From: a bacterium
Lineage (GTDB): Bacteria; Actinomycetota; Acidimicrobiia; Acidimicrobiales; UBA8592
NCBI GenBank assembly: GCA_002713605.1
Contig: PATL01000025.1
Location: 3,060-19,548, forward strand
Direction of reading: 5' to 3'
DNA: 16,489 nt
Under the pieces are notes generated by a model that worked only from the letters and a program-made list of their open reading frames with translations, was not told where the DNA came from and made no database searches. Made by a program: the position numbers and the translations under genes. Shown piece by piece: positions 9,450 through 15,880 of the stretch (its first letter is position 1; every line of letters starts with the position of its first letter).

Positions 9450-10569
9450 CACTGACCAAGACATCATCAAGCCCGAATATATAACACAAGGATTTATTAC
9501 CTTTCTCAGGGAAATGGGTATTGATGTACCTATTTCTTCATCGATTACCTTCTTCCAATCACTTAATTACGTTACTATCTCGAACCGAGACGATGTCTAC
9601 TGGGCTGGAAGATCAACTCTTGTCAGGGCCCCTGAAGATATACCGGCCTATAATGAGGCTTTCTATGCGTTTTGGGAAGACTTTATAGTTCTCGGAGATA
9701 AAAAGATCCAAAACGTCAAAGAAATAACGTTGGCAATAGACAACGACGACTATGAAAGTGATGCTCAATCCGAAAAGAGCCAAGAAGAGGAACTGATTAC
9801 CCTAAAGTACTCGCGTTCTGAAATCCTTCGGAAGAAAGATTTTGCTGATTACAGCGATGATGAATTATCTGAAGCCTATGAATTGATGAAATTAATACGG
9901 CTAATAGGTAGTACCCAGAGAAGCCGAAGATCCAGCTCAGTTACGAAACAAAATAAGACCCCAGATCTCAGAGGTATCATCAGGGCATCTTTTCAAACTG
10001 CTGGAGAGCCCATACAAAGATATTTCCTGCAAAAAAATGACAAAGCAAGAAGAATTGTTTTTCTACTAGATGTCTCTGGTTCAATGGAAGTTTATGCAAG
10101 GGCCCTTCTGCGCTTTATACAAGCTGCAGTAATAAGTCGCAGAAGGGTAGAAGCCTTCACAATCGGAACACGCCTAACAAGAGTAACTCACGAACTCTCA
10201 AACAGAGACCTTGACAAAGCATTGCATGTTACCTCTGAATCAATAACCGACTGGTCAGGAGGTACCCGCTTAGGAGAAACTATCGGAGAATTCCTGAATA
10301 TGTGGGGACAACGTGGAATGGCTCGAGGCGCAACCGTAGTAATACTCTCTGACGGGTGGGACAGAGGCAAAAGTGAAGTCATGGATGAACAAATGGCTAG
10401 ACTCAAAAGAATATCTCACGACATAGTCTGGATAAACCCTTTGAAGGTTTCGCCGGGTTATGAGCCACTGGCACAAGGCATGGCAGCAGCGCTTCCTTAC
10501 ATTGATGAATTTATTGAAGGCCATAGTCTAGAATCTTTAATTGAACTAGCTGAAATATTGACCGAATAG
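9427..10569 (+). CDS. coxE: VWA-domain protein, CoxE-like
   Basis: CoxE-type von Willebrand factor A proteins pair with CoxD ATPases in maturation of Mo hydroxylases. 380 residues from ATG 9427; ATG 9433 and GTG 9439 are in frame and equally possible, as no start has a good ribosome site. The N-terminal half is acidic and poorly conserved (about 80-165). The C-terminal VWA domain begins near 205. Its MIDAS metal site is intact: DVSGSM at 215-220, T280 in WSGGTRLG and D309 in LSDGWDRG. The extreme C-terminus contains the family stretch IVWINPLKVSPGYEP. It overlaps coxD by 23 bases (or less with a later start) and ends seven bases before the first XdhC gene. Confidence 0.92.
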   Translation: MHMLVQSDTDQDIIKPEYITQGFITFLREMGIDVPISSSITFFQSLNYVTISNRDDVYWAGRSTLVRAPEDIPAYNEAFYAFWEDFIVLGDKKIQNVKEITLAIDNDDYESDAQSEKSQEEELITLKYSRSEILRKKDFADYSDDELSEAYELMKLIRLIGSTQRSRRSSSVTKQNKTPDLRGIIRASFQTAGEPIQRYFLQKNDKARRIVFLLDVSGSMEVYARALLRFIQAAVISRRRVEAFTIGTRLTRVTHELSNRDLDKALHVTSESITDWSGGTRLGETIGEFLNMWGQRGMARGATVVILSDGWDRGKSEVMDEQMARLKRISHDIVWINPLKVSPGYEPLAQGMAAALPYIDEFIEGHSLESLIELAEILTE

Positions 10570-10576
10570 AGAAACA

Positions 10577-10891
10577 ATGCGAGAAATAATCACAGATATC
10601 GAGAAATGGGTAACAGAGGGAAAGCGAGTAGCAATAGCACGAGTAATATCACTTGAGGGCTCCGGTCCGCGTGACGCAGGTGCAGCCATGGCTGTCAATG
10701 AAGATGGTGTAGTCTCCGGATCAGTCTCAGGTGGTTGTGTCGAAGGTGCCGTTGTGACAGAAGCATTGGAAATAATAGCAACCGGTGAAAGGAAAACTGT
10801 TTCATTCGGATACAGCGACGACGAAGCATTTGCAGTCGGGCTCACGTGTGGGGGCACCATCAATCTATACATAGAACCATTTGATTGGTAA
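10577..10891 (+). CDS. Short XdhC/CoxI-family protein, N-terminal domain only
   Basis: 104 residues that correspond only to the XdhC/CoxI N-terminal domain. Family marks are SLEGSGPRDAGAAMAV near 26-41, GSVSGGCVEGAV near 48-59 with the conserved Cys, and LTCGGTINLYIEP at the end with a second Cys. Full XdhC proteins have a following Rossmann domain, which is absent here but present in the next gene. XdhC-type proteins protect and sulfurate the molybdenum cofactor before insertion; CoxF and CoxI of A. carboxidovorans belong here. The small size is likely real rather than a frameshift, because the next gene carries its own version of this domain. The stop is two bases before the next ATG, so the two products may work as a pair. 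Confidence 0.85.
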   Translation: MREIITDIEKWVTEGKRVAIARVISLEGSGPRDAGAAMAVNEDGVVSGSVSGGCVEGAVVTEALEIIATGERKTVSFGYSDDEAFAVGLTCGGTINLYIEPFDW

Positions 10892-10893
10892 AT

Positions 10894-11688
10894 ATGACAG
10901 TAAAGATATTTGACGAATTCAAAGAAAATCTCAACAAAGGTCTTCCAGTTGCACTAGCTACCATCATTGAGGGACCGGGACAAGGAGCTAAATTGCTTAT
11001 CCTTCCTGACGGCTCTTATCTCGGTTCTCTAGGGAATAAAAAGATTGATAATGTGCTATCTCGGGATATGGCAGGGGAATTAGCGGCTGGGAGAACAAGC
11101 ATTCGCCATTACGGAATCGAAGGCGAAGCGAGAGAAGAAACACTATCAATATTCATAGAGAGTTTCGCACCGCCACCTCAGATGGTTATTTTCGGTGCGG
11201 TGGACTTTACTGCTGCACTGGTACGGATCGCTAAAGTCCTAGGATATAAAGTTACTGTTTGTGACGCACGTCCAGTATTCGCCACAAAAGCCCGATTTCC
11301 ACAAGCAGATTCAGTAGAAAATGAGTGGCCAGACCAGTTAATGGAAAAGCTTGGAACTAGTCTAGGTCCACGCGATGCTGTGTGTGTCTTAACTCATGAT
11401 AACAAATTTGATGTTCCTGCTATCACCTCAGCATTACAAACACAGGTCGGCTATATCGGAGTAATGGGGAGCAGAAAAACTCACGAAAATCGAACCGAGA
11501 GACTTGTTGAAGCAGGAGTATCAACGAAAGAATTTGAAAGGATCATGTCACCAATAGGGTTAGATCTCGGTGCTAGAACTCCAGAGGAGACAGCAATTTC
11601 AATCTGCGCTGAAATCATAGCTATGCGCACCGGCAGGAAAGCACCCCACCTCAAAACTATAGAAGGGGAAATACATGGTGATAGATGA
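10894..11688 (+). CDS. XdhC/CoxI-family protein with Rossmann domain
   Basis: 264 residues from ATG 10894; a TTG at 10885 would add three residues and overlap the previous gene by seven bases. An N-terminal XdhC-like domain (about 1-90) is followed by a C-terminal Rossmann domain. In the N-terminal domain the usual Cys-containing GGC segment is replaced by SLGNKKIDNV, so the active-site-type Cys seen in the neighbouring short protein is missing. The Rossmann part starts at MVIFGAVDFTAALVR and contains YIGVMGSRKTHENR and IGLDLGARTPEETAIS, hallmarks of XdhC. Role inferred: handling or sulfuration of the Mo cofactor for the cox enzyme, perhaps with the short XdhC supplying the Cys half. Confidence 0.88.
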   Translation: MTVKIFDEFKENLNKGLPVALATIIEGPGQGAKLLILPDGSYLGSLGNKKIDNVLSRDMAGELAAGRTSIRHYGIEGEAREETLSIFIESFAPPPQMVIFGAVDFTAALVRIAKVLGYKVTVCDARPVFATKARFPQADSVENEWPDQLMEKLGTSLGPRDAVCVLTHDNKFDVPAITSALQTQVGYIGVMGSRKTHENRTERLVEAGVSTKEFERIMSPIGLDLGARTPEETAISICAEIIAMRTGRKAPHLKTIEGEIHGDR

Positions 11689-11726
11689 AATATTTTCTAG
11701 AACCTCTCAATAACAGAGCGTATCCC

Positions 11727-11741
11727 TAGAATAAATACGTG
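11727..11741 (+). promoter_or_regulatory. Putative -10 box and leaderless start of the mocA-like gene
   Basis: TAGAAT (11727-11732), a near-consensus -10, is followed by six bases (AAATAC) and GTG 11739, so transcription would start at the first base of the codon. There is no Shine-Dalgarno sequence. The TAG of the box closes the frame upstream, leaving this GTG as the only start. No -35 is obvious. Spacing and start codon match those at coxD. Confidence 0.55.
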
Positions 11742-12347
11742 TTTGGAAACGAAAAAGAGACCCCTCTCGAAAATGATCGAACCGCTGCAATAATTCTCGC
11801 TGCTGGGAAAGGGGAACGGTTTGAAGGTAACTTGCATAAACTTCTGGCAAGCTTCAAAGGAAAACCTGTTTTGCAATGGGTAATTGATAATGTAATAGCA
11901 GCAAAATTCGACGATATCTATCTAGTTTCTGGAGCATTAAATCTTGAAGATCATCAAGCTCTGAATCTTGAATCAGATGCAATAACGATTGTTCATAACC
12001 ATAATTTTGCTGAAGGGCAAGCATCGTCTCTTAGGAGCGGTCTTGAGATAGCAGGATACGATGGCCATTCCTCTGTTACCGTCGGACTTGGCGACATGCC
12101 TCTTGTACCTGCTGAAGCCTGGAAATCTGTAGCTGAAGCTGAAGGAAAACTAGTGACAGCCTCATTCGCTGGAAACAACAGACCACCGGTTAAGATAGAT
12201 CAAGAATTGTGGTCCCTAATACCTATTTCAGGTGACGAAGGAGCACGTTCTCTTCTACGGCTTCGGCCAGACTTGTTGGATGAGGTACCATGCGAAGGAA
12301 ACCCTGTAGATATTGACACAAGGAGAGACTTAGAACGATGGAGCTAA
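11739..12347 (+). CDS. MobA-like NTP transferase (MocA-type molybdenum cofactor cytidylyltransferase)
   Basis: This is a nucleotidyltransferase of the MobA/MocA family, expected to join CMP to molybdopterin and give the cytosine dinucleotide form that CO-dehydrogenase-type enzymes use. 202 residues. The nucleotide-binding loop IILAAGKGERF is at 18-28, with a following HKLLASFKGKPVL segment, and the metal-binding GDMPLV is at 118-123 with D119. The C-terminal VDIDTRRDLE is typical of MocA. CTP rather than GTP use is inferred from context. It is preceded by a 50-base gap with its own promoter-like box, and its last ten bases overlap coxG. Confidence 0.86.
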   Translation: MFGNEKETPLENDRTAAIILAAGKGERFEGNLHKLLASFKGKPVLQWVIDNVIAAKFDDIYLVSGALNLEDHQALNLESDAITIVHNHNFAEGQASSLRSGLEIAGYDGHSSVTVGLGDMPLVPAEAWKSVAEAEGKLVTASFAGNNRPPVKIDQELWSLIPISGDEGARSLLRLRPDLLDEVPCEGNPVDIDTRRDLERWS

Positions 12348-12955
12348 ATAATGAAATTAATGTGAATGCACCGATACAAGAAGTATGGGAAGCCTTTAAT
12401 ACCCCTGAAAGAATTGCGCCATGTTTACCTGGTGCTGAACTCCAAGAAGTTGATGGAGACAACTTCAACGGTCTCGTAAAAATTAAGGTAGGTCCAATAA
12501 CAGCGCAATATAAAGGAACCGCAACTTACCTTGAGAAAAATGAAGATGCACAGAAAATCATAATAAAAGGAGATGGAAGAGATACACGTGGGGCCGGAAA
12601 TGCCAGCGCAATTATTACAGCCCAACTCTCCGAAGTTTCAACTGCTGTAACGAACGTGAACGTTCGTACTGAATTGACCATCACCGGCAAAGTCGCACAA
12701 TTCGGTAGAGGGGCAATAAGTGATGTCAGCGGAAAACTTATGACGCAGTTTGCGCAAAACCTAGAAAAACTCCTTGAGTCATCTGCTGAAACAGAAACAC
12801 TCGAAACTGATACCAATGCCAACGAAAATCAAACCACTGATAGTGAACTGAACCTACTATCGGTCGTCGCTATCCCAATTCTCAAACGATTTGGAATTCC
12901 AATAGCTGCACTAGCAATCGCTGTATTCATGGTCATTAGGTACGCCATTTTGTAG
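12338..12955 (+). CDS. coxG: CoxG-type SRPBCC protein with C-terminal membrane anchor
   Basis: 205 residues. Residues 1-145 form the CoxG/SRPBCC domain: a start typical of START-like folds (NVNAPIQEVWEAFNTPER at 8-25), LPGAEL at 30-35, KIKVGPITAQYKG at 48-60 and FGRGAISDVSGKL at 122-134. An acidic, Thr/Asn-rich linker (about 148-170) leads to one hydrophobic helix at about 184-203 that ends the protein. In A. carboxidovorans CoxG helps recruit CO dehydrogenase to the cytoplasmic membrane, and the tail anchor fits that role. It starts inside the last codons of the mocA-like gene and is followed 11 bases later by the DUF501 gene, with which it is probably cotranscribed despite the unrelated function. 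Confidence 0.9.
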   Translation: MELNNEINVNAPIQEVWEAFNTPERIAPCLPGAELQEVDGDNFNGLVKIKVGPITAQYKGTATYLEKNEDAQKIIIKGDGRDTRGAGNASAIITAQLSEVSTAVTNVNVRTELTITGKVAQFGRGAISDVSGKLMTQFAQNLEKLLESSAETETLETDTNANENQTTDSELNLLSVVAIPILKRFGIPIAALAIAVFMVIRYAIL

Positions 12956-12966
12956 GCAATATCAAG

Positions 12967-13446
12967 ATGCAAGAAGATTACTCGCAAGATGCCGTGATCG
13001 TAGAAAACCTACTCGGTCGAAAACCTCAAGGTAATTACGAAATAGCAGTAAGGAAATCAGACGGCACTCCTAGGGTAATTAAAAATTCGCCATTTCTAAG
13101 CGACGGAACTCCGATGCCCACAACATATTGGTTAATAGACCCTGAAGATAAATTACACATAAGTAGGCTTGAATCATCAGGGGCAATAAACCAAGCTGAA
13201 TTAGAAATAGGGCTAGAAAAACTTCAAGCAGCTCATTATGACTACGAAAAGCAACGAAATGAGTTAATAGACGAAAACTATGACGGACCAAGACCTTCGG
13301 GAGGAGTTGGCGGGACCAGGCAAGGAATCAAATGCCTGCATGCCCATTATGCATGGTTTCTAGCTGGAGGAAATGATCCAGTCGGATTATGGATTGAGGA
13401 CCGTATAAGAGCAGAAAGCCAGCAAATCCAGGAAATAAATGGCTAG
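12967..13446 (+). CDS. DUF501 family protein
   Basis: This is an actinobacterial protein of unknown function found between ftsB and ppx in many genomes (Rv1025 in M. tuberculosis). 159 residues. The two family motifs are present: PTTYWLIDP at 51-59, and GGVGGTRQGIKCLHAHYAWFLAGG spread over 112-135, with C123, H125 and H127 as a possible metal or catalytic set. In relatives I recall, the first motif has a Cys (YWLTCP), here replaced by Ile-Asp; this should be checked by alignment. It overlaps ppx by eight bases, as is usual, but its upstream neighbour is coxG instead of ftsB. Confidence 0.9.
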   Translation: MQEDYSQDAVIVENLLGRKPQGNYEIAVRKSDGTPRVIKNSPFLSDGTPMPTTYWLIDPEDKLHISRLESSGAINQAELEIGLEKLQAAHYDYEKQRNELIDENYDGPRPSGGVGGTRQGIKCLHAHYAWFLAGGNDPVGLWIEDRIRAESQQIQEING

Positions 13447-14359
13447 AACTCTGGCAGCGATTGACTGCGGTACAAACAGCACAAGACTACTTATTGTCGA
13501 GCAAACAGGTCAACAAAAATATGAGATGCTTCATCGCGAAGCGCAGATAACCCGTTTAGGTGAAGGAACAGATAGAACACAAGAACTCGGAGCTGAAGCT
13601 ATGGACCGAGTCTTAGCTACTCTCATAGACTATGCAGGAAAAATTGAAGATCATAAAGTGTCGGAAGTCAGGTTTGTAGCGACTTCAGCAGTTCGTGATG
13701 CGAGAAACAGAGACGTCTTCCTTACAGCAGCTGAAGAGGTTACAGCTATTAAACCCGAAATATTGGAAGGGTTAGACGAAGCTCGGCTCACATTCATAGG
13801 GGCGACAAAAGATATCTCATCAACTGGCCCGAGTCTCGTAATTGATATTGGGGGAGGGTCAACCGAATTTGCTTTTGGTGATGGCAAACTTGAACTTTCA
13901 CACTCAGCTGATATTGGATGCGTAAGAATCTCAGAGCGCTTTATAGCCAACGACCCTCCGCTACCTGAAGAGCTTTCCGCAGCTCAATCGCTCATAGATC
14001 TACACCTTGATGATGTCCTGATGGATATTCCAGGCATTCAGTCTGCAGCGAACATATACGGTGTTGCAGGTACTGTAAGTGCTACATCAATGATTGAGCA
14101 AGGCTTGTATGAGTATAATTTTGACTCGGTGCATGCCCACATAATGTCGAAGCAAGATATTGAAGAGGTCTTTCGGCTTCTGGCGACAGATAGCCGAGAA
14201 GGCAGATTATCAAATCCGGGCATGGAAGAAGGGCGCGTCGATGTGATAGTCGGGGGTCTTTGCATACTGGCACAAATCATGCGTAAGCTTGATTTTGAGC
14301 AAATTCAAGTCTCGGAATCAGATATTCTTGACGGGTTAATACTTAGCCTAATGAAATAA
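13439..14359 (+). CDS. Ppx/GppA-family exopolyphosphatase or pppGpp phosphatase
   Basis: This is an actin-fold (ASKHA) phosphatase of the Ppx/GppA family, acting on polyphosphate and/or pppGpp. 306 residues, the short two-domain form usual in actinobacteria, without the C-terminal HD-like domain of E. coli Ppx. Phosphate-binding loops are AAIDCGTNSTRLL at 6-18 and VIDIGGGSTEF at 134-144. ATSAVRDARNRD follows the first domain, and E114 in DEARLTFIGA matches the catalytic Glu of the family. Its ATG overlaps the end of the DUF501 gene by eight bases. Which substrate it prefers cannot be told from sequence. It closes the conserved eno-ftsB-DUF501-ppx set. Confidence 0.93.
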   Translation: MARTLAAIDCGTNSTRLLIVEQTGQQKYEMLHREAQITRLGEGTDRTQELGAEAMDRVLATLIDYAGKIEDHKVSEVRFVATSAVRDARNRDVFLTAAEEVTAIKPEILEGLDEARLTFIGATKDISSTGPSLVIDIGGGSTEFAFGDGKLELSHSADIGCVRISERFIANDPPLPEELSAAQSLIDLHLDDVLMDIPGIQSAANIYGVAGTVSATSMIEQGLYEYNFDSVHAHIMSKQDIEEVFRLLATDSREGRLSNPGMEEGRVDVIVGGLCILAQIMRKLDFEQIQVSESDILDGLILSLMK

Positions 14360-14435
14360 ACCTCCAAATCGAGTCGTCTACTCCAACGTTTGCAGACTAT
14401 GGTTTCTGATACTCAATCAAAAGAATGAAAGAAGA

Positions 14436-15065
14436 ATGAAAGTTACGCGATTCCGACCTGCAACAGTATCTCAGAGCAATTTACTAAAAGGGCGACGTAT
14501 CATACTCCGACCTTTGGTAGCAGAAGACTTTGCGCAATGGTCAGAGGTAAGAAATGCAAATAATGAATGGTTAACTAAATGGGAACCGAGTAAACCGATT
14601 GGTGCTCCAGATATTACAAACGACAAAATCGCATTTACCTCGAGATGTAATGCACGAGATAGGGAAAGGCATTTAAGCTCCGGATACGGATTCGGAATTT
14701 TCGTAGATGGGAAATTTAGTGGCGAGATCAATATATCGTCTATCCAGCGTGGGCCTTTCCAAAACTGCTATGTCGGATATTGGATTGATCACAGAAAAGC
14801 AGGTCAAGGATATACCCCAGAAGCTCTTGTTATTCTCCTTAAGTTCGCTTTTGAAATACTGAAACTACATAGAGTCCAAGTCGCAATAATTCCGAGAAAC
14901 ACAGCGAGCAGAAGAGTCGCTGAAAAGTTGAACCTCCGTAATGAAGGAATAGCTGAAAAGTATCTTGAAATTAATGGTAGGTGGGAAGACCACATTCGGT
15001 TTGCAATCACATCTGAAGAATGGGAAGAACGTGGAGACTCTTTGAAATCTGATTGGATTCGTTAG
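14436..15065 (+). CDS. GNAT N-acetyltransferase, RimJ/RimL type
   Basis: This is an acetyl-CoA-dependent acetyltransferase of the RimJ/RimL group, which modifies protein N-termini such as those of ribosomal proteins; the exact target is unknown. 209 residues. The fold begins with LKGRRIILRPLVAEDFAQW at 17-35. The acetyl-CoA pyrophosphate loop RKAGQG is at 120-125, followed by IPRNTASRRVAEKLN at 152-166, typical of the family. ATG 14436 has a purine-rich GAAAGAAG just upstream; an ATG at 14425 opens only four codons. It lies 76 bases after ppx; that gap has no obvious terminator. It converges with the crotonase gene, the two reading frames sharing four bases. Confidence 0.88.
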   Translation: MKVTRFRPATVSQSNLLKGRRIILRPLVAEDFAQWSEVRNANNEWLTKWEPSKPIGAPDITNDKIAFTSRCNARDRERHLSSGYGFGIFVDGKFSGEINISSIQRGPFQNCYVGYWIDHRKAGQGYTPEALVILLKFAFEILKLHRVQVAIIPRNTASRRVAEKLNLRNEGIAEKYLEINGRWEDHIRFAITSEEWEERGDSLKSDWIR

Positions 15066-15820
15066 CTATCTGAACTAATTTTCTTTTGCAATGCAGTAAC
15101 TAAACTCCGGAAGGCATCAGACTCCATGGATTTAACTTGAGGAACCACCTCGTGTTGAACTGCATCAACTGAATTATCAATTTCTGGTAAGGCTTTAAAC
15201 GCCTCTTTAGTGGACCTTGTTAAATCCTTTGAATATGAAGAAGCCTTTTTTCCGATAGTTTCTGCTTCTGTTAGCAGCTTTTCATCTGAAAACACTTCCC
15301 AAACAAGCCCGCGTCTACGGGCATCTTGACTAGATAAAACTTGACCAAATAAAACCATTGCGCGCATTGTTTGCTCATTTGTTCTTGACAGGAGTCGCCA
15401 TGTGTGGCCCCCTCCTGGGTGTATCCCTATTTCGAGAAACCGACTATCAAAACGAGCGGACTCACCGGCAAGTATCATGTCACACGCCAAAGCCATATTC
15501 ATCCCAGCTCCAACTGCAGGGCCGTTCACAGCCGCGATCGTGGGAAGAGTCGAGTCCGCAATCCGAAGGAACCCCCGATAAATATCTTGGATATTGTCAC
15601 GTTCACGAGCAGCAAGAAGATCTCCCAGATCAGCACCAGCGCAGAATGCTTTGCCCGCTCCGGTGACCACTAAGCTTCTAACTTCTTCTGAGGCTTCAAA
15701 CTCATCTAATACCTCACAAATTTCGTCGTTCATTTGGAGATTTATCGCATTTCTCTTATCAGGATCATTCAGGGTAAGAGTGGCGACCCCATTTGAAATA
15801 TCTGTAGTTATATAGTGCAT
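15062..15820 (-). CDS. Enoyl-CoA hydratase/isomerase (crotonase) family protein
   Basis: This is a crotonase-fold acyl-CoA enzyme. The start is placed at ATG 15820-15818 because GGAGGA (15830-15825, minus strand) sits four bases before it, giving 252 residues; an ATG at 15847 would add nine acidic residues without a ribosome site. The oxyanion-hole segments are present: CAGADLGDL at 60-68 and GPAVGAGMNMALACD at 100-114. The next segment reads LEIGIHPGGGHTWRLL at 129-144, and by alignment to rat crotonase the two catalytic Glu positions fall on F128 and A154, so classical hydration is doubtful. E130 is nearby and might compensate. An isomerase, a CoA-ester hydrolase-like activity or a non-catalytic EchA role are alternatives. 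Confidence 0.88.
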   Translation of the reverse strand: MHYITTDISNGVATLTLNDPDKRNAINLQMNDEICEVLDEFEASEEVRSLVVTGAGKAFCAGADLGDLLAARERDNIQDIYRGFLRIADSTLPTIAAVNGPAVGAGMNMALACDMILAGESARFDSRFLEIGIHPGGGHTWRLLSRTNEQTMRAMVLFGQVLSSQDARRRGLVWEVFSDEKLLTEAETIGKKASSYSKDLTRSTKEAFKALPEIDNSVDAVQHEVVPQVKSMESDAFRSLVTALQKKISSDS

Positions 15821-15824
15821 CGAT

Positions 15825-15830
15825 TCCTCC
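15825..15830 (-). promoter_or_regulatory. Shine-Dalgarno of the crotonase-family gene
   Basis: On the minus strand this reads GGAGGA, four bases before the ATG at 15820. It decides the start in favour of the second of two in-frame ATGs. Confidence 0.7.
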
Positions 15831-15848
15831 AAAGTTTCTTCTTCCATA

Positions 15849-15854
15849 ATGCTA
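15849..15854 (-). promoter_or_regulatory. Possible -10 box for the crotonase-family gene
   Basis: Minus strand TAGCAT fits TANNNT. A weak TTTAAG lies 17 bases upstream in the -35 position. It is placed in the gap between the nuclease-like gene and the crotonase gene, so it could serve the latter. The evidence is slight. Confidence 0.25.
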
Positions 15855-15880
15855 GAGCGAAAAGAGTTTGACTTAAACGT

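Noticed and set aside
10577..10893. Frameshift splitting a single XdhC gene
   Set aside because: The following gene has its own N-terminal XdhC-like domain before the Rossmann part, so two separate genes explain the region better than a broken one.
14360..14435. Possible promoter or terminator in the ppx-acetyltransferase gap
   Set aside because: GATACT (14408-14413) and TTGCAG (14390-14395) are only 12 bases apart, too close for a sigma-70-type promoter, and no stable hairpin with a T-run is present.
15349..15815. Forward-strand frames of 70-100 codons opposite the crotonase gene
   Set aside because: All are antisense to a well-supported conserved gene and show no domain or ribosome site.
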